64,000 nucleotides of DNA from Mayamaea pseudoterrestris (Eukaryota > Bacillariophyta > Bacillariophyceae > Sellaphorales > Sellaphoraceae). Position 1 is the first letter of the stretch, and each line of letters begins with the position of its first letter. Position numbers and translations under genes: made by a program. The notes under the pieces were generated by a model. The model searched no databases. It was not told the DNA's origin and worked only from the letters and a program-made list of their open reading frames with translations. Shown here piece by piece: positions 29,619-38,809 of the stretch. The DNA is taken from contig BROI01000007.1 in NCBI GenBank assembly GCA_027923505.1, forward strand, positions 620,001-684,000, written 5' to 3'.

Positions 29619-32600
29619 CTAAAGATTAAACACCATATCTTCGCTTTGTAGTAAGCACTTGAGCAAAGGGTACTCGGAGTCATTTTCCAGATCAGTCGCC
29701 GATGGCATCTCCCACTCAAGTGCAGCAACCAATGCGCGGTGAGCGTCGGAGAAGGCCCGCTGGACTTGCAGGTATCGAAATGCGTTACGACCAACATTAT
29801 TGCTTTCGTTCAATGGATCTTCCACCCACAGTGGATCAAAGTTATACGAGACTCTGTGCTCAAAGTTGCTGCCAGTATTATTCGTCAGCGCGCCATCTTG
29901 GAGGTACATGTGAGGTGATGGAGACTGTCGTGACAATCCATGATGAAGCTGGTGGGGCCTTGCCATCATTAAGGGCCCATGACCAACAGCCTCAGCATTT
30001 CCTTTATCGCTGAAGCTATTTCTTCGGTAAAACTGAGTGTTTGCGGCAGGATGACTAATGTAGGTAGGTGTTTGCCATGACGGGGGCGTCGGAGTAGGAA
30101 CCGATGGTATAGTTCTGGGTTGCAAGCGAGATGACGAGTAACTTGGACGCGCAAAGTACTCCCGTCGTCGAATGCTAAGTCCTGTCGTCCGAGGATCAAA
30201 GAAATTGCCAAAAAAGTCCAGAAAGGATATCAAAAGGGCCCCAACGTCGACAAAGACCGAAGGTTGTTCCTGGAGGAATCGCGCAACCATTAAGAACAAG
30301 CAGTACGATGACAAACCACCAGTATACGCCGTCAAAAGGCTCTTGGTCAACAAAAATTGCTTCAGTACAAGCACCAGAGCTTGAATTGTTGGTAGTTCCT
30401 TTATAATCTGAGTCACCAATTCGACAGCCTCAAGGCCATGATGCCCGGGTGCATCAAATGTTATATCTAGCTGAAGTGCTCTGCCTTTCGCCTCTTTCGT
30501 AGAAACTTTAATCACAGGAACTAATGTGCGCTCTATCAACTTTATCGAGCGAGGGTCGATCCAAGGCTCGGCCTTTAACTTTCGGTATAAAATTTTCTGT
30601 GAGCTTTCGTTGATGGCGTTGCGGCCTTCCAATACACCAGGCGCCACAGCAACATCATTTTTGTGCACCGCTGGCAAACAGATGATGAAGTCAACGTCTG
30701 ATGATGGCAAACAAACGCCAGTTACATGACTCCCATACAGTTTTACTTGTGCTCGCGGCCACAACGTGTTGACTAATCGCATCATGCGTTCAACAGCATT
30801 TTGGCGTAACTGACTCTGCTTGCGAAGCTGCGCATGTGTAGCGTCGACAAACTGCCAGATATCTAAAGCCAGTCGCGATTGCATTCCATTTCGACGTAAT
30901 GGTTCATTGTATTCCCTTGTTTGATTAACAGATGAAGGAAAATGAAACTGCGTAGATTGTAGTGCCGCACTCGTTTGGTCTATAGACCAATCTGATTCCG
31001 TCATGCCAAATCCATGACGTCTCAAGGCTACAGACTCTTCACTCGCCATCGACTCGTGCTCTGCTCGAAATCCTGCATCACTCATTGCAGCCAGCGTTCT
31101 AGCTCTAGTTGATATGAAACCATGAGCCACCGACTCTGGGTCGAATACAGGCTCAGCAAGATTCGGTTGGAATGGACCGCCTGAAACACTGGCTGCTGGT
31201 GTTGACGACACCCTCTGTGTCGCAAGCAAATTAGTTAACTTTGCGACTTCTGCTTCAAGGGTTAAACACATGTCCCGATACGCATTGCGCTCTTCTCGCA
31301 ATCGCGTCGTTTCATCAGATTCATGATGAGTCGGTGCTGATGTGATGGTAGTCGTTTCATCTTTTGTCGTCGTGTTATTATCGCCATCGTCAATGCTTGT
31401 GTCAGGGCGATCCAGCCAATGGTCCATGTCAACTCCAGCTTCAAGTGTTTCGCTCCTGGCGCACAAATCTCTTGCTTCGCGTGAATTGTCAAAGTTAACA
31501 TGGCTTGGAGGTCTAGGCGATGTTGTCGACCCTGCAGTGGTGGTACACATTCCGGGCATCAAAGAGCGACTTGAAAGGCGGTAGCGATAAGTAGGTACGC
31601 CCCCGGATGGTACTCCTGCCTTGTGGACAAGAGGAATGGTCTCTCTGATGTCATGGTCGTCTCGCGCTTTCATTACAGCATCTTTCACCATCACAAAGCG
31701 ATAGCTTGAGAGGGCATCAGCCGGCCTGCGTTGTCGCTGAATATCATGATCGTCTCTTGATTTTATTGGCCGAGTAATACCAGAGCGGTAACTAACACTG
31801 CGCGATACCTTGACAGCCACTGTCTCGCCCATTGACGCAGTAGCGACCGCTAGAGTTCGGACATCGTCACGCGACCTAGTAGCATGCAAAGGTCGCATAT
31901 TAGTTGCCGTGACAACTGCTGGCGTTTCCGCACCAGTTGAGGAAGATAGTGACCGAGATAAATGCGGCTTTGAAGGCACAATTATGTCCACAGCCTTGCC
32001 CGATTTATCCACTCGACTACCCTTACCAGACTCCTCTCCCACTTTAAGTGAAAGACCATCTAACCTTGCTTTCGTCAAAGGCTCAAAACTCTGTTTCTCG
32101 GCTTGCGTTAGCTGCGGCTCAAATCCAACAAAGTCAAGAGTTGGAACTCGTATCCTGGAATTAGACGCAACTTGGTCAAGACTCGGAAAAAGCTCTGTAA
32201 AAATACTCTGCTCTCGAGATGCAAAGCCTTGAACACGTCCCCAATCGTCGAGTGCCGCATCACTTACGTCCCAGACCATACCACTGGCGTTCACAACAGC
32301 AGCGGGATTTTCGTGAGAGAGCTTTCGAATTGGAGAGGCACCTAGTATTCCGGACGTTGGTGTCGTTGCCAAAAACTGCTGCTCCGTCGCAACCATTGGC
32401 TGATTAGTCGGCAGCAGCACGGAATGTTGTGATAAGGCAACACCTGTCACCGGAACCATGGTATCGTCAACTAAAAGGTCGAACTTCTTTAAGAGGGGCG
32501 CAGTAGAATGTTCGCAGCGAGGGCTCGAGGTAGAATTATCAGGTAGACCGACCTTTCGACAAGCATTTTCGACTATCTCCTCAACAATAGAGAGAACAAA

Positions 32601-33506
32601 TATAGTGTTACGATGACGCTCGCGTGACGACGTCTTATTATCTGGAAAGGAGAGCTCCTGCTGCAACGAGTCAGCATCGTCATGGTCATTTTCCATAAGA
32701 ACTGACAAACTTTTCGTCATCTTACTGCTGCTCACACCTCCCACACTTTTACTCTTTCGATGACAATTCTTTTTTCGGCATTTCTTTTTGTGCCCATTCT
32801 GATTAAAGTCAACTTTAGACATTGAATCCTGTTCAAGCTCAGCAAGCAGTGACTCGGCCACAAGCGATGTGAGGAGCTCATGAACGTTTCTAGATATCGA
32901 CCGTTTCAGTTCCACCATGTGAGCATCAGCCATGTCTTCTAAGGTCAGTTCGTGTAAATTTTTCAAGCATCGTCGGGCACACGGGCGTGAAGTACTTCTA
33001 CAAATGCCATTACGTGGGCAAATTTCCAAGAGCCGCCATAAAAAGCTATCAATAATCCTCGACGTTTTTACTTCAACCAGCACATTTTCCTTCAATGCTG
33101 CCCCGACAACTCGATATATGACCAACCAGACAGTGTCTTCGGTCATGTGATTGAAAGCAGAAAAGACTTCACCGTGTGTGTTTATTGGTTTAGTGCCCCA
33201 GAACGCTTTCCATAGAGAAAATTCAAAGCGACATGCCAAGTATTTGCTCAAAGAGAACCAGTTCTCTGTTGGCTGCAGCCATGTGGTATTTGTTGTCGGT
33301 GAGTCGGACGCAAATTTACCTCGCGATGCAACCTTTAACATTCTGAAAACGAGGCGTTTCTTTGTAATGCCAGTTTCTGTGTTGCAGCCGAGGCAGAGCT
33401 GGTCCGTGTTGTACGAGCAGCTGTATCGTCCATTCCTCAATATATGAACCACAGTACCTGCTTGTAAGGCAGTGTCCATTTCGATTTGCTCTCGCGTGCA
33501 CCCCAT
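29619..33506 (-). CDS. TENT4/TRF4-like non-canonical poly(A)/nucleotidyltransferase, very large
   Basis: A single exon of 1,295 codons from ATG 33506. Residues about 900-1150 form the catalytic domain: LWPRAQVKLYGSHVTGVCLPSSDVDF (Gly-Ser plus the first two catalytic Asp), LQLDITFD (third Asp), then LVLVLKQFLLTKSLLTAYTGGLSSYCLFLMVARFL, the PAP-associated core. This is the TRF4/PAPD5 class, which adds short tails to nuclear or cytosolic RNAs. The first 900 residues are unusual: a Cys-rich segment (CPRNGICRSTSRPCARRC), a basic KKKCRKKNCHRK stretch, and long Ser/Thr-rich low-complexity DNA. The frame extends into the adjacent LTR, but the ATG at 33506 is the first outside it. The 5' LTR of element 2 lies only 47 bp upstream. 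Confidence 0.85.
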   Translation of the reverse strand: MGCTREQIEMDTALQAGTVVHILRNGRYSCSYNTDQLCLGCNTETGITKKRLVFRMLKVASRGKFASDSPTTNTTWLQPTENWFSLSKYLACRFEFSLWKAFWGTKPINTHGEVFSAFNHMTEDTVWLVIYRVVGAALKENVLVEVKTSRIIDSFLWRLLEICPRNGICRSTSRPCARRCLKNLHELTLEDMADAHMVELKRSISRNVHELLTSLVAESLLAELEQDSMSKVDFNQNGHKKKCRKKNCHRKSKSVGGVSSSKMTKSLSVLMENDHDDADSLQQELSFPDNKTSSRERHRNTIFVLSIVEEIVENACRKVGLPDNSTSSPRCEHSTAPLLKKFDLLVDDTMVPVTGVALSQHSVLLPTNQPMVATEQQFLATTPTSGILGASPIRKLSHENPAAVVNASGMVWDVSDAALDDWGRVQGFASREQSIFTELFPSLDQVASNSRIRVPTLDFVGFEPQLTQAEKQSFEPLTKARLDGLSLKVGEESGKGSRVDKSGKAVDIIVPSKPHLSRSLSSSTGAETPAVVTATNMRPLHATRSRDDVRTLAVATASMGETVAVKVSRSVSYRSGITRPIKSRDDHDIQRQRRPADALSSYRFVMVKDAVMKARDDHDIRETIPLVHKAGVPSGGVPTYRYRLSSRSLMPGMCTTTAGSTTSPRPPSHVNFDNSREARDLCARSETLEAGVDMDHWLDRPDTSIDDGDNNTTTKDETTTITSAPTHHESDETTRLREERNAYRDMCLTLEAEVAKLTNLLATQRVSSTPAASVSGGPFQPNLAEPVFDPESVAHGFISTRARTLAAMSDAGFRAEHESMASEESVALRRHGFGMTESDWSIDQTSAALQSTQFHFPSSVNQTREYNEPLRRNGMQSRLALDIWQFVDATHAQLRKQSQLRQNAVERMMRLVNTLWPRAQVKLYGSHVTGVCLPSSDVDFIICLPAVHKNDVAVAPGVLEGRNAINESSQKILYRKLKAEPWIDPRSIKLIERTLVPVIKVSTKEAKGRALQLDITFDAPGHHGLEAVELVTQIIKELPTIQALVLVLKQFLLTKSLLTAYTGGLSSYCLFLMVARFLQEQPSVFVDVGALLISFLDFFGNFFDPRTTGLSIRRREYFARPSYSSSRLQPRTIPSVPTPTPPSWQTPTYISHPAANTQFYRRNSFSDKGNAEAVGHGPLMMARPHQLHHGLSRQSPSPHMYLQDGALTNNTGSNFEHRVSYNFDPLWVEDPLNESNNVGRNAFRYLQVQRAFSDAHRALVAALEWEMPSATDLENDSEYPLLKCLLQSEDMVFNL

Positions 33507-33553
33507 AGTCAATCGTTGATGGCAGCGCCCCGATGCCTCGCCTTCGAAATTTC

Positions 33554-33750
33554 TGTTGAGCATGGATGAGAACCCAAACCGAAGCGGCAGCGGTGACGTC
33601 ACGAAGACGGTCAGTAGGCGTGGTAGCGGCGGCGACCGAAGAGGGTGGGAGCGTCTTCGGAGAAAATAAGTAAAGTGGTTTTATTGACTCTGTTCTGCTT
33701 AATCATTAGTGTCGCTTCAAGGGCGCGCAAGATATATTCTAGATCCAACA
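33554..33750 (+). repeat. 5' LTR of element 2
   Basis: 197 bp with canonical TG...CA ends. It contains ACGTCA near 33596 and AT-rich TTTTATTG and GATATATTC stretches. The middle section (about 33613-33647) differs from the 3' LTR. Confidence 0.9.
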
Positions 33751-33777
33751 TTTTCTCCAAGAAGCGAGTGAAAAGAC

Positions 33778-36700
33778 ATGTCTTCGACGAGCAATACTCC
33801 GACGACAGGAGCGGCGTCGAGCGGTGGAGGTGCACCTCCCGCTCCGCCAGCAAGCGAAGGAAACCGACGCAACCGTCATTATCGTCGTGGGAATCGTGCT
33901 GGGAATCGTTCCGGGAATCAAGGCAATGGTAACAGACTCAACGGACCGAGTCGTGCGCCGAGTGGAAATTTCCAAGGAAGCGAGCCGACGCTCGCTGGAT
34001 TCATCTACGACTATAACGGTTCGCGCGATCCCGATGGATTCATCCGTACGACGAACGAGATCATCACTTTCGTCGGGCGCTCCTACAAGAAATATACCAA
34101 GGAGCTGCTCAAGGGCATGCGCAACGTGGAACTGGAGATTCCTGACGAGCCTGCACGTCCAACGAAGGATGCCGACACGACGGACTCGGACTGGTCCATA
34201 ATGCTCGAGGAATACAAGGCCGACAAGAAAGAGCATGTCGAGCGCGTGCGTGTATACTCCGACTTCCTCGCTGGTCTCTACGCCGTGTTGCATGGACAAT
34301 GCACGGAGCGTATGAAGGATCGTGTCAAGTCGCACGCCAAGTTCCGAGACGCCGAGGAGGACACGGACGGAATTAAGTTGCTGGCGATTATCAAGGAGAT
34401 CTCGCATACGTACGAAGGGCGCTGCAAACTTGTGGATCAAGTCGTGGACATTCAAGCTGAGTTGTTCGGACGTACTCAAGGAGCGCGCGAAAGCCTGCAG
34501 AAATATTACGAAAGCATGGTCACGCTGGCAGACGTGGCGAAGGCGGTTGGCGTCACGATGCACAACGAGATTGTGGCGTTGAACATTGCCAAGGATGACA
34601 ATCGTAACAAGGCGAACAAGGAGGATATCAAGGCCGCCGAAGAGCTCGAGCTTGCGATGCTTTTCGTGCGTGGCGCAACGGGCGAATACGCTGGGTATTG
34701 CAAGCACTTGCGCAACTGCTACCTCGACGGGCACGACAACTTCCCGTTGACGATCCACGATGCATACAACATCATGCAGCGTCGTGAGCATGCGGATGGA
34801 GAAGCCACGTTGCCAACGAACGAGGGCGTGGCGTTTCACACGACTGGTACAGCGCGTGACCCTCCCAGATGCTGGACCTGTCAACAGGTTGGTCATGTGC
34901 AGCGAGACTGTCCTACGAGAACGGAGTCTACGGAGAGTGCGCCGGCTGCAGAGGCTAGTGGGGCGCAGCACTTCACGCTGGGTAGCGAGGAAGAAAGCGA
35001 TGACGACGATGAGGTCGGATACATGTTCGCGCAGCCGCCGAAGGTGAACATCTCGAAGAAGGCTGTGCTCTTGGACAATCAGTCGACAGTGGATCTGTTC
35101 TGCAACGCCAAGATGCTGACGAACATTCGCCCGGTGCCAACGTGGATGGTGATCAAGTGCAACGCTGGTACAGTAAGGACGAACATGATGGGCGACCTGG
35201 AGGGCTATGGTCCGGTGTGGTGGTATCCGCAGGGACTGGCGAACATTTTGAGTTTGGCGCAAGTCCGCAAGAAGTTTACCGTGGAGTATCTCATGCACGG
35301 CGTGGATCGTCCAATGTTCGTTGTGGAGAAGCCGGATGGTAAGCAGCGAGAGTTTGTCGAGACTGACTCTGGGCTGTATGTTTGCGAGAGCTTTTCGAAG
35401 GGCAAGCGCAGCGATGTCAAGGATGGAGTGGCGATGTTGACTACGGTAGACGATAACCGTACTAACTACACCAATGATGACTATTTACGCGCTGTTAGAG
35501 CTAGGGAACTGCAAATCAAAATTGGACGGCCAAGCCTCAAGGATTACCTGCGCATCGTTACTAGCAATCAGTTGCCGAACTGTCCTGTGACGAAGGCCGA
35601 CATCCTGGCTGCTGAGCACATCTTTGGACCAGATGTTGGCTCGTTAAAAGGAAAGACGACGCGTCGCGCGTCGCATCTGGTGAAGCCTGCGATTGTTGAG
35701 CAGCTTCCACCGGCTATCATGAGTCGCTATCGAGACGTTACTCTTTGTGCTGACATCATGTATATCAACAAAGTCCCTATGTTGGTGACGTTCTCCCGCA
35801 GCATTCGTTTTGCTACGGTTGAGGTGATTCAAAACCGTACGCTTCCGGTTATGTTGAAGGCAATCGAGTCTGTGTTGAAGATTTACGCACGCGGTGGGTT
35901 CCGTGTCGTCGCGGCTCTGATGGATGGGGAGTTCGCTCCAATGCTTGGCGCGTTGGCTGATCTCGGAGTGGCGCTCAATGCGACATCTGAGGATGAACAC
36001 GTTGGCGAAATTGAACGTTTTATCCGTGTCGTGAAAGAACGGGTGCGCGCGACATACAACACGTTGCCATTTAAGCACGTGCCGGCACGCTTGGTTATCG
36101 AAATGACGAAGTCTGCCGTGTTTTGGTTGAATGCGTTTCCGAACGAGCGTGGCATTTCGAAGGATCTCAGTCCACGCACTATTGTGACTGGTCAGACAGT
36201 TGACTTTAATCGGCATTGCAAGTATGAATTTGGTCAGTATGTGCAAACGCATGAGTCGCACAGCAATGACATGCAGGCGCGCACGATCGGTGCGCTGGCT
36301 CTGCGCCCGACTGGTAATGTGCAGGGTGGGTTTTATTTCCTCAGTTTGTCTTCGGGCAAAGTTCTGAATCGTGGGCACGCTACGCCTTTGCCCATGCCTG
36401 ATGATGTCATTGAGCGCGTGCATCGTCTCGCTCGTCAACAGAAGGCCAATCCGGGCATCGTGTTCATGGACCGCCACCGTGTTGCGGAGGCTGCTGAGCC
36501 AGTCATGTGGCACGAAGATGACGCCGAGGATGATGATGACTCTGATTATGATGACGACGCTTCTCGCGGTGACGACGACTCTGCCGGCGGAAGCGAAGGA
36601 GTGAATGCGACCGATGACGACGACGACGACGACGATGGTGCTGACGGCGCAATCGAAGGAGTGCCGAACGACGAGGATGGTGAGGCCATTGACGGCGAAC

Positions 36701-37038
36701 TTGACGACGCGCCAGCCGTGGATGATGGCGAAATTGAAGGAGTGCCCGATGAAGGCGAAATTGAAGGAGTGCCAGCTGCTGCAGACGAAGAGGATTTCGA
36801 TGCGCGCTATGGCCCACGCACTGGTCGGTATGGCCTGCGTGCGCGCAAACCTCGCTCGTTCGCTCATTTGTTCACGCTCGACGCTGCAGAGGAAGTGTCG
36901 GAGCCACTCGTCACGGCACAGATGAATATGCGACAAGGTTTAAAGGCTTTTGGCGATGCTGGAGTGGAGGCAGTGCGCAAGGAAATGCAGCAGCTACACG
37001 ACAGGCACGTCATGAAGGCAGTCCCCAATGCACTCTGA
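33778..37038 (+). CDS. Gag-protease-integrase frame of element 2
   Basis: 1,086 codons from ATG 33778. Gag region about 1-360; CCHC zinc knuckle CWTCQQVGHVQRDC at 365-378; protease-like motif LLDNQSTVDLF near D433, in which the usual DT/SG is DNQS, as in a subset of copia elements; integrase core D659 (CADIMYI), D716 (MDGEF) and E746; long Asp/Glu-rich linker at about 910-1010 with repeats of the type EIEGVP; then the R-Y-G-L-R-A-R motif preceding reverse transcriptase. The frame ends TGA at 37036-37038 at the start of the RT domain, whose continuation is in another frame. Confidence 0.9.
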   Translation: MSSTSNTPTTGAASSGGGAPPAPPASEGNRRNRHYRRGNRAGNRSGNQGNGNRLNGPSRAPSGNFQGSEPTLAGFIYDYNGSRDPDGFIRTTNEIITFVGRSYKKYTKELLKGMRNVELEIPDEPARPTKDADTTDSDWSIMLEEYKADKKEHVERVRVYSDFLAGLYAVLHGQCTERMKDRVKSHAKFRDAEEDTDGIKLLAIIKEISHTYEGRCKLVDQVVDIQAELFGRTQGARESLQKYYESMVTLADVAKAVGVTMHNEIVALNIAKDDNRNKANKEDIKAAEELELAMLFVRGATGEYAGYCKHLRNCYLDGHDNFPLTIHDAYNIMQRREHADGEATLPTNEGVAFHTTGTARDPPRCWTCQQVGHVQRDCPTRTESTESAPAAEASGAQHFTLGSEEESDDDDEVGYMFAQPPKVNISKKAVLLDNQSTVDLFCNAKMLTNIRPVPTWMVIKCNAGTVRTNMMGDLEGYGPVWWYPQGLANILSLAQVRKKFTVEYLMHGVDRPMFVVEKPDGKQREFVETDSGLYVCESFSKGKRSDVKDGVAMLTTVDDNRTNYTNDDYLRAVRARELQIKIGRPSLKDYLRIVTSNQLPNCPVTKADILAAEHIFGPDVGSLKGKTTRRASHLVKPAIVEQLPPAIMSRYRDVTLCADIMYINKVPMLVTFSRSIRFATVEVIQNRTLPVMLKAIESVLKIYARGGFRVVAALMDGEFAPMLGALADLGVALNATSEDEHVGEIERFIRVVKERVRATYNTLPFKHVPARLVIEMTKSAVFWLNAFPNERGISKDLSPRTIVTGQTVDFNRHCKYEFGQYVQTHESHSNDMQARTIGALALRPTGNVQGGFYFLSLSSGKVLNRGHATPLPMPDDVIERVHRLARQQKANPGIVFMDRHRVAEAAEPVMWHEDDAEDDDDSDYDDDASRGDDDSAGGSEGVNATDDDDDDDDGADGAIEGVPNDEDGEAIDGELDDAPAVDDGEIEGVPDEGEIEGVPAAADEEDFDARYGPRTGRYGLRARKPRSFAHLFTLDAAEEVSEPLVTAQMNMRQGLKAFGDAGVEAVRKEMQQLHDRHVMKAVPNAL

Positions 37039-37070
37039 CTCCGCAGCAGCGCAAGGACGCTCTGGCGTAT

Positions 37071-38624
37071 TTGATGTTTCTCAAGCGCAAGAGATGCGGG
37101 ACTGTGAAGGGACGCGGATGCGCGGATGGACGCAAGCAACGAGCATACACTGCAAAGGAAGACGCAGCATCTCCAACGATAGCGACAGAGGCCATCTTTC
37201 TGACAGCTATCATTGACGCTATGGAAGGGCGCGAGGTTGCTGTGGTTGATGTACCGGGTGCTTTCATGCAAGCGGAAATGGATGAGTTGGTGCACGTTCG
37301 TTTCACTGGGAAGATGGTGGAGCTACTGTTGGAAATTGATCGCGAGATGTACGAGCCTTGCGTCACAATGGAGAATGGCGAGAAAGTCATGTATGTTGAA
37401 TTACTCATGGCGCTTTATGGTACGCTTCGAGCAGCGCGACTATTCTGGGAGAAGTTGTCCGCAAAATTGCTTGAGTGGGGCTTCGAGAAGAACCCGTACG
37501 ATCCGTGTGTGTGCAACAAGATTGTCAATGGGAAGCAAATCACCGTGGGATGGCACGTGGACGATTTGAAGATTTCGCACGTCGACGTGAGCGTAGTGGA
37601 TGAGTTCATCGCGCAGATGGATGAGGAGTTTGGCAAGGAGACTCCAATGAATAAGTCACGCGGAAAAGTGCACGACTACCTCGGCATGGTATTGGACTAT
37701 ACTAAGCCTGGAGAAGTAGCAATCAACATGGTTGACTATGTGAAGAACATCCTGCATCATGCGCCAGACGACATGGATGGAACGGCAGCTACTCCGGCAG
37801 CCAGTCACTTGTTTCAGATATCGGAAAATCCTGTCATGTTGAGCGAAGCGAAGAAGCAGATTTTTGTGACGATTGTGATGCAGTGTCTGTATCTGAGTCA
37901 GCGAGCGCGACCGGATATTCGCACAGCGATTTCTTTCTTGAGCACGAGGCTGCAGCAGCCTGACGAAGACGACTATAAGAAGGCTGCAAGAGTGATTAAA
38001 TATTTACGCGGAAGCGTGGACATGGTGTTGACGCTGAAGGCGGACCAGTCCGGGATAGTCCAGTGGTGGGTGGATGCGTCGTACGCGGTGCACCCAGACA
38101 TGAAGGGTCACACTGGTGGAACAATGACACTTGGCCAAGGATCAGTGTACAGTACGTCGGCTAAACAGAAGTTGGTAACAAGAAGCTCGACGGAGAGCGA
38201 AGTTGTGGGAGTTCATGATGTGCTACCGCAGTTGCTGTGGACAGGATATTTTCTGAAGGCGCAAGGTTTCGGGGTCAAAGACACGAAATTGTATCAAGAC
38301 AATATGAGTTCAATGCTGTTGGAAAAGAATGGCAGAAGCTCAAGTACAAAGCGCACGCGACACATGAATGTTCGGTACTTCTTTGTGAAAGATCGCGTGG
38401 CAGCTGGTGAAGTCAACATTGAGCATTGTCCGACCGGAGACATGGTCGCGGATTTCTTCACGAAACCATTGCAGGGAGCCCAGTTTGGCAAGCTCCGCAA
38501 CCTGGTTATGAATCTGGCCTCGAGCAGTAAGTACTACTCGGCCCAAAGGAGTGTGTTGAGCATGGATGAGAACCCAAACCGAAGCGGCAGCGGTGACGTC
38601 ACGAAGACGGTCACATTTAAGTAA
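37071..38624 (+). CDS. Reverse transcriptase-RNase H frame of element 2
   Basis: 517 codons in the -1 frame relative to the upstream ORF; homology begins slightly before the first ATG, around 37035. It contains VVDVPGAFMQAEM, LYGTLRAARLFWEKL and the polymerase motif WHVDDLKIS (V-D-D), then RNase H with VDASYAVHPDMKGHTGG, STESEVVG and YQDNMSS. It ends in the 3' LTR's variable part. No own start signal is evident, so expression probably needs a frameshift, or the break is a disabling mutation. Confidence 0.9.
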   Translation: MMFLKRKRCGTVKGRGCADGRKQRAYTAKEDAASPTIATEAIFLTAIIDAMEGREVAVVDVPGAFMQAEMDELVHVRFTGKMVELLLEIDREMYEPCVTMENGEKVMYVELLMALYGTLRAARLFWEKLSAKLLEWGFEKNPYDPCVCNKIVNGKQITVGWHVDDLKISHVDVSVVDEFIAQMDEEFGKETPMNKSRGKVHDYLGMVLDYTKPGEVAINMVDYVKNILHHAPDDMDGTAATPAASHLFQISENPVMLSEAKKQIFVTIVMQCLYLSQRARPDIRTAISFLSTRLQQPDEDDYKKAARVIKYLRGSVDMVLTLKADQSGIVQWWVDASYAVHPDMKGHTGGTMTLGQGSVYSTSAKQKLVTRSSTESEVVGVHDVLPQLLWTGYFLKAQGFGVKDTKLYQDNMSSMLLEKNGRSSSTKRTRHMNVRYFFVKDRVAAGEVNIEHCPTGDMVADFFTKPLQGAQFGKLRNLVMNLASSSKYYSAQRSVLSMDENPNRSGSGDVTKTVTFK

Positions 38625-38764
38625 GCGCGGTAAGCGGCAACCGAAGGAGTGGATCGAGGACGATCACTTCTTGGAGAAAATAAGTAAAGTGGTTTTATTG
38701 ACTCTGTTCTGCTTAATCATTAGTGTCGCTTCAAGGGCGCGCAAGATATATTCTAGATCCAACA
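38554..38764 (+). repeat. 3' LTR of element 2
   Basis: 211 bp, TG...CA. A short purine run AAAGGAG precedes it. It directly abuts coding sequence of the SET-domain gene: the frame is open from codon 38717 through the LTR end into the gene. Confidence 0.9.
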
Positions 38765-38809
38765 CTCTACCTCAGCGAAGAGTCTGGCTGGGGCGATGCA
38801 CCACATCCC

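Larger units (their letters stand above)
33554..38764 (+). mobile_element. Copia-like LTR retrotransposon with mosaic LTRs (element 2)
   Basis: Terminal repeats TGTTGAG...CCAACA at 33554-33750 (197 bp) and 38554-38764 (211 bp). The outer 59 bp and last 103 bp are identical but the middle differs strongly and by 14 bp in length. Coding region is in two frames (33778-37038 and 37071-38624). Flanks differ: ATTTC on the left, CTCTA on the right, so no 5-bp target duplication. Gene order Gag, protease, integrase, then RT-RNase H is copia-type. It is unrelated in sequence to element 1. Mosaic LTRs without a target duplication suggest a recombination product. Confidence 0.9.

Noticed and set aside
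33507-33602. Start of the TENT4-like protein inside the 5' LTR
   Set aside because: The extra residues are encoded by LTR sequence; ATG 33506 lies outside it.
33739-35298. 519-codon antisense frame, and 35644-36936 antisense frame of 430 codons
   Set aside because: Both mirror the element 2 polyprotein and have repetitive low-information sequence; the plus strand carries the recognisable domains.
38723-38809. Initiation of the SET protein at GTG 38723 inside the LTR
   Set aside because: GTG is not a credible eukaryotic start, and an in-frame TAA lies at 38714. The real N-terminus is unknown; ATG 38810 is the first usable one.
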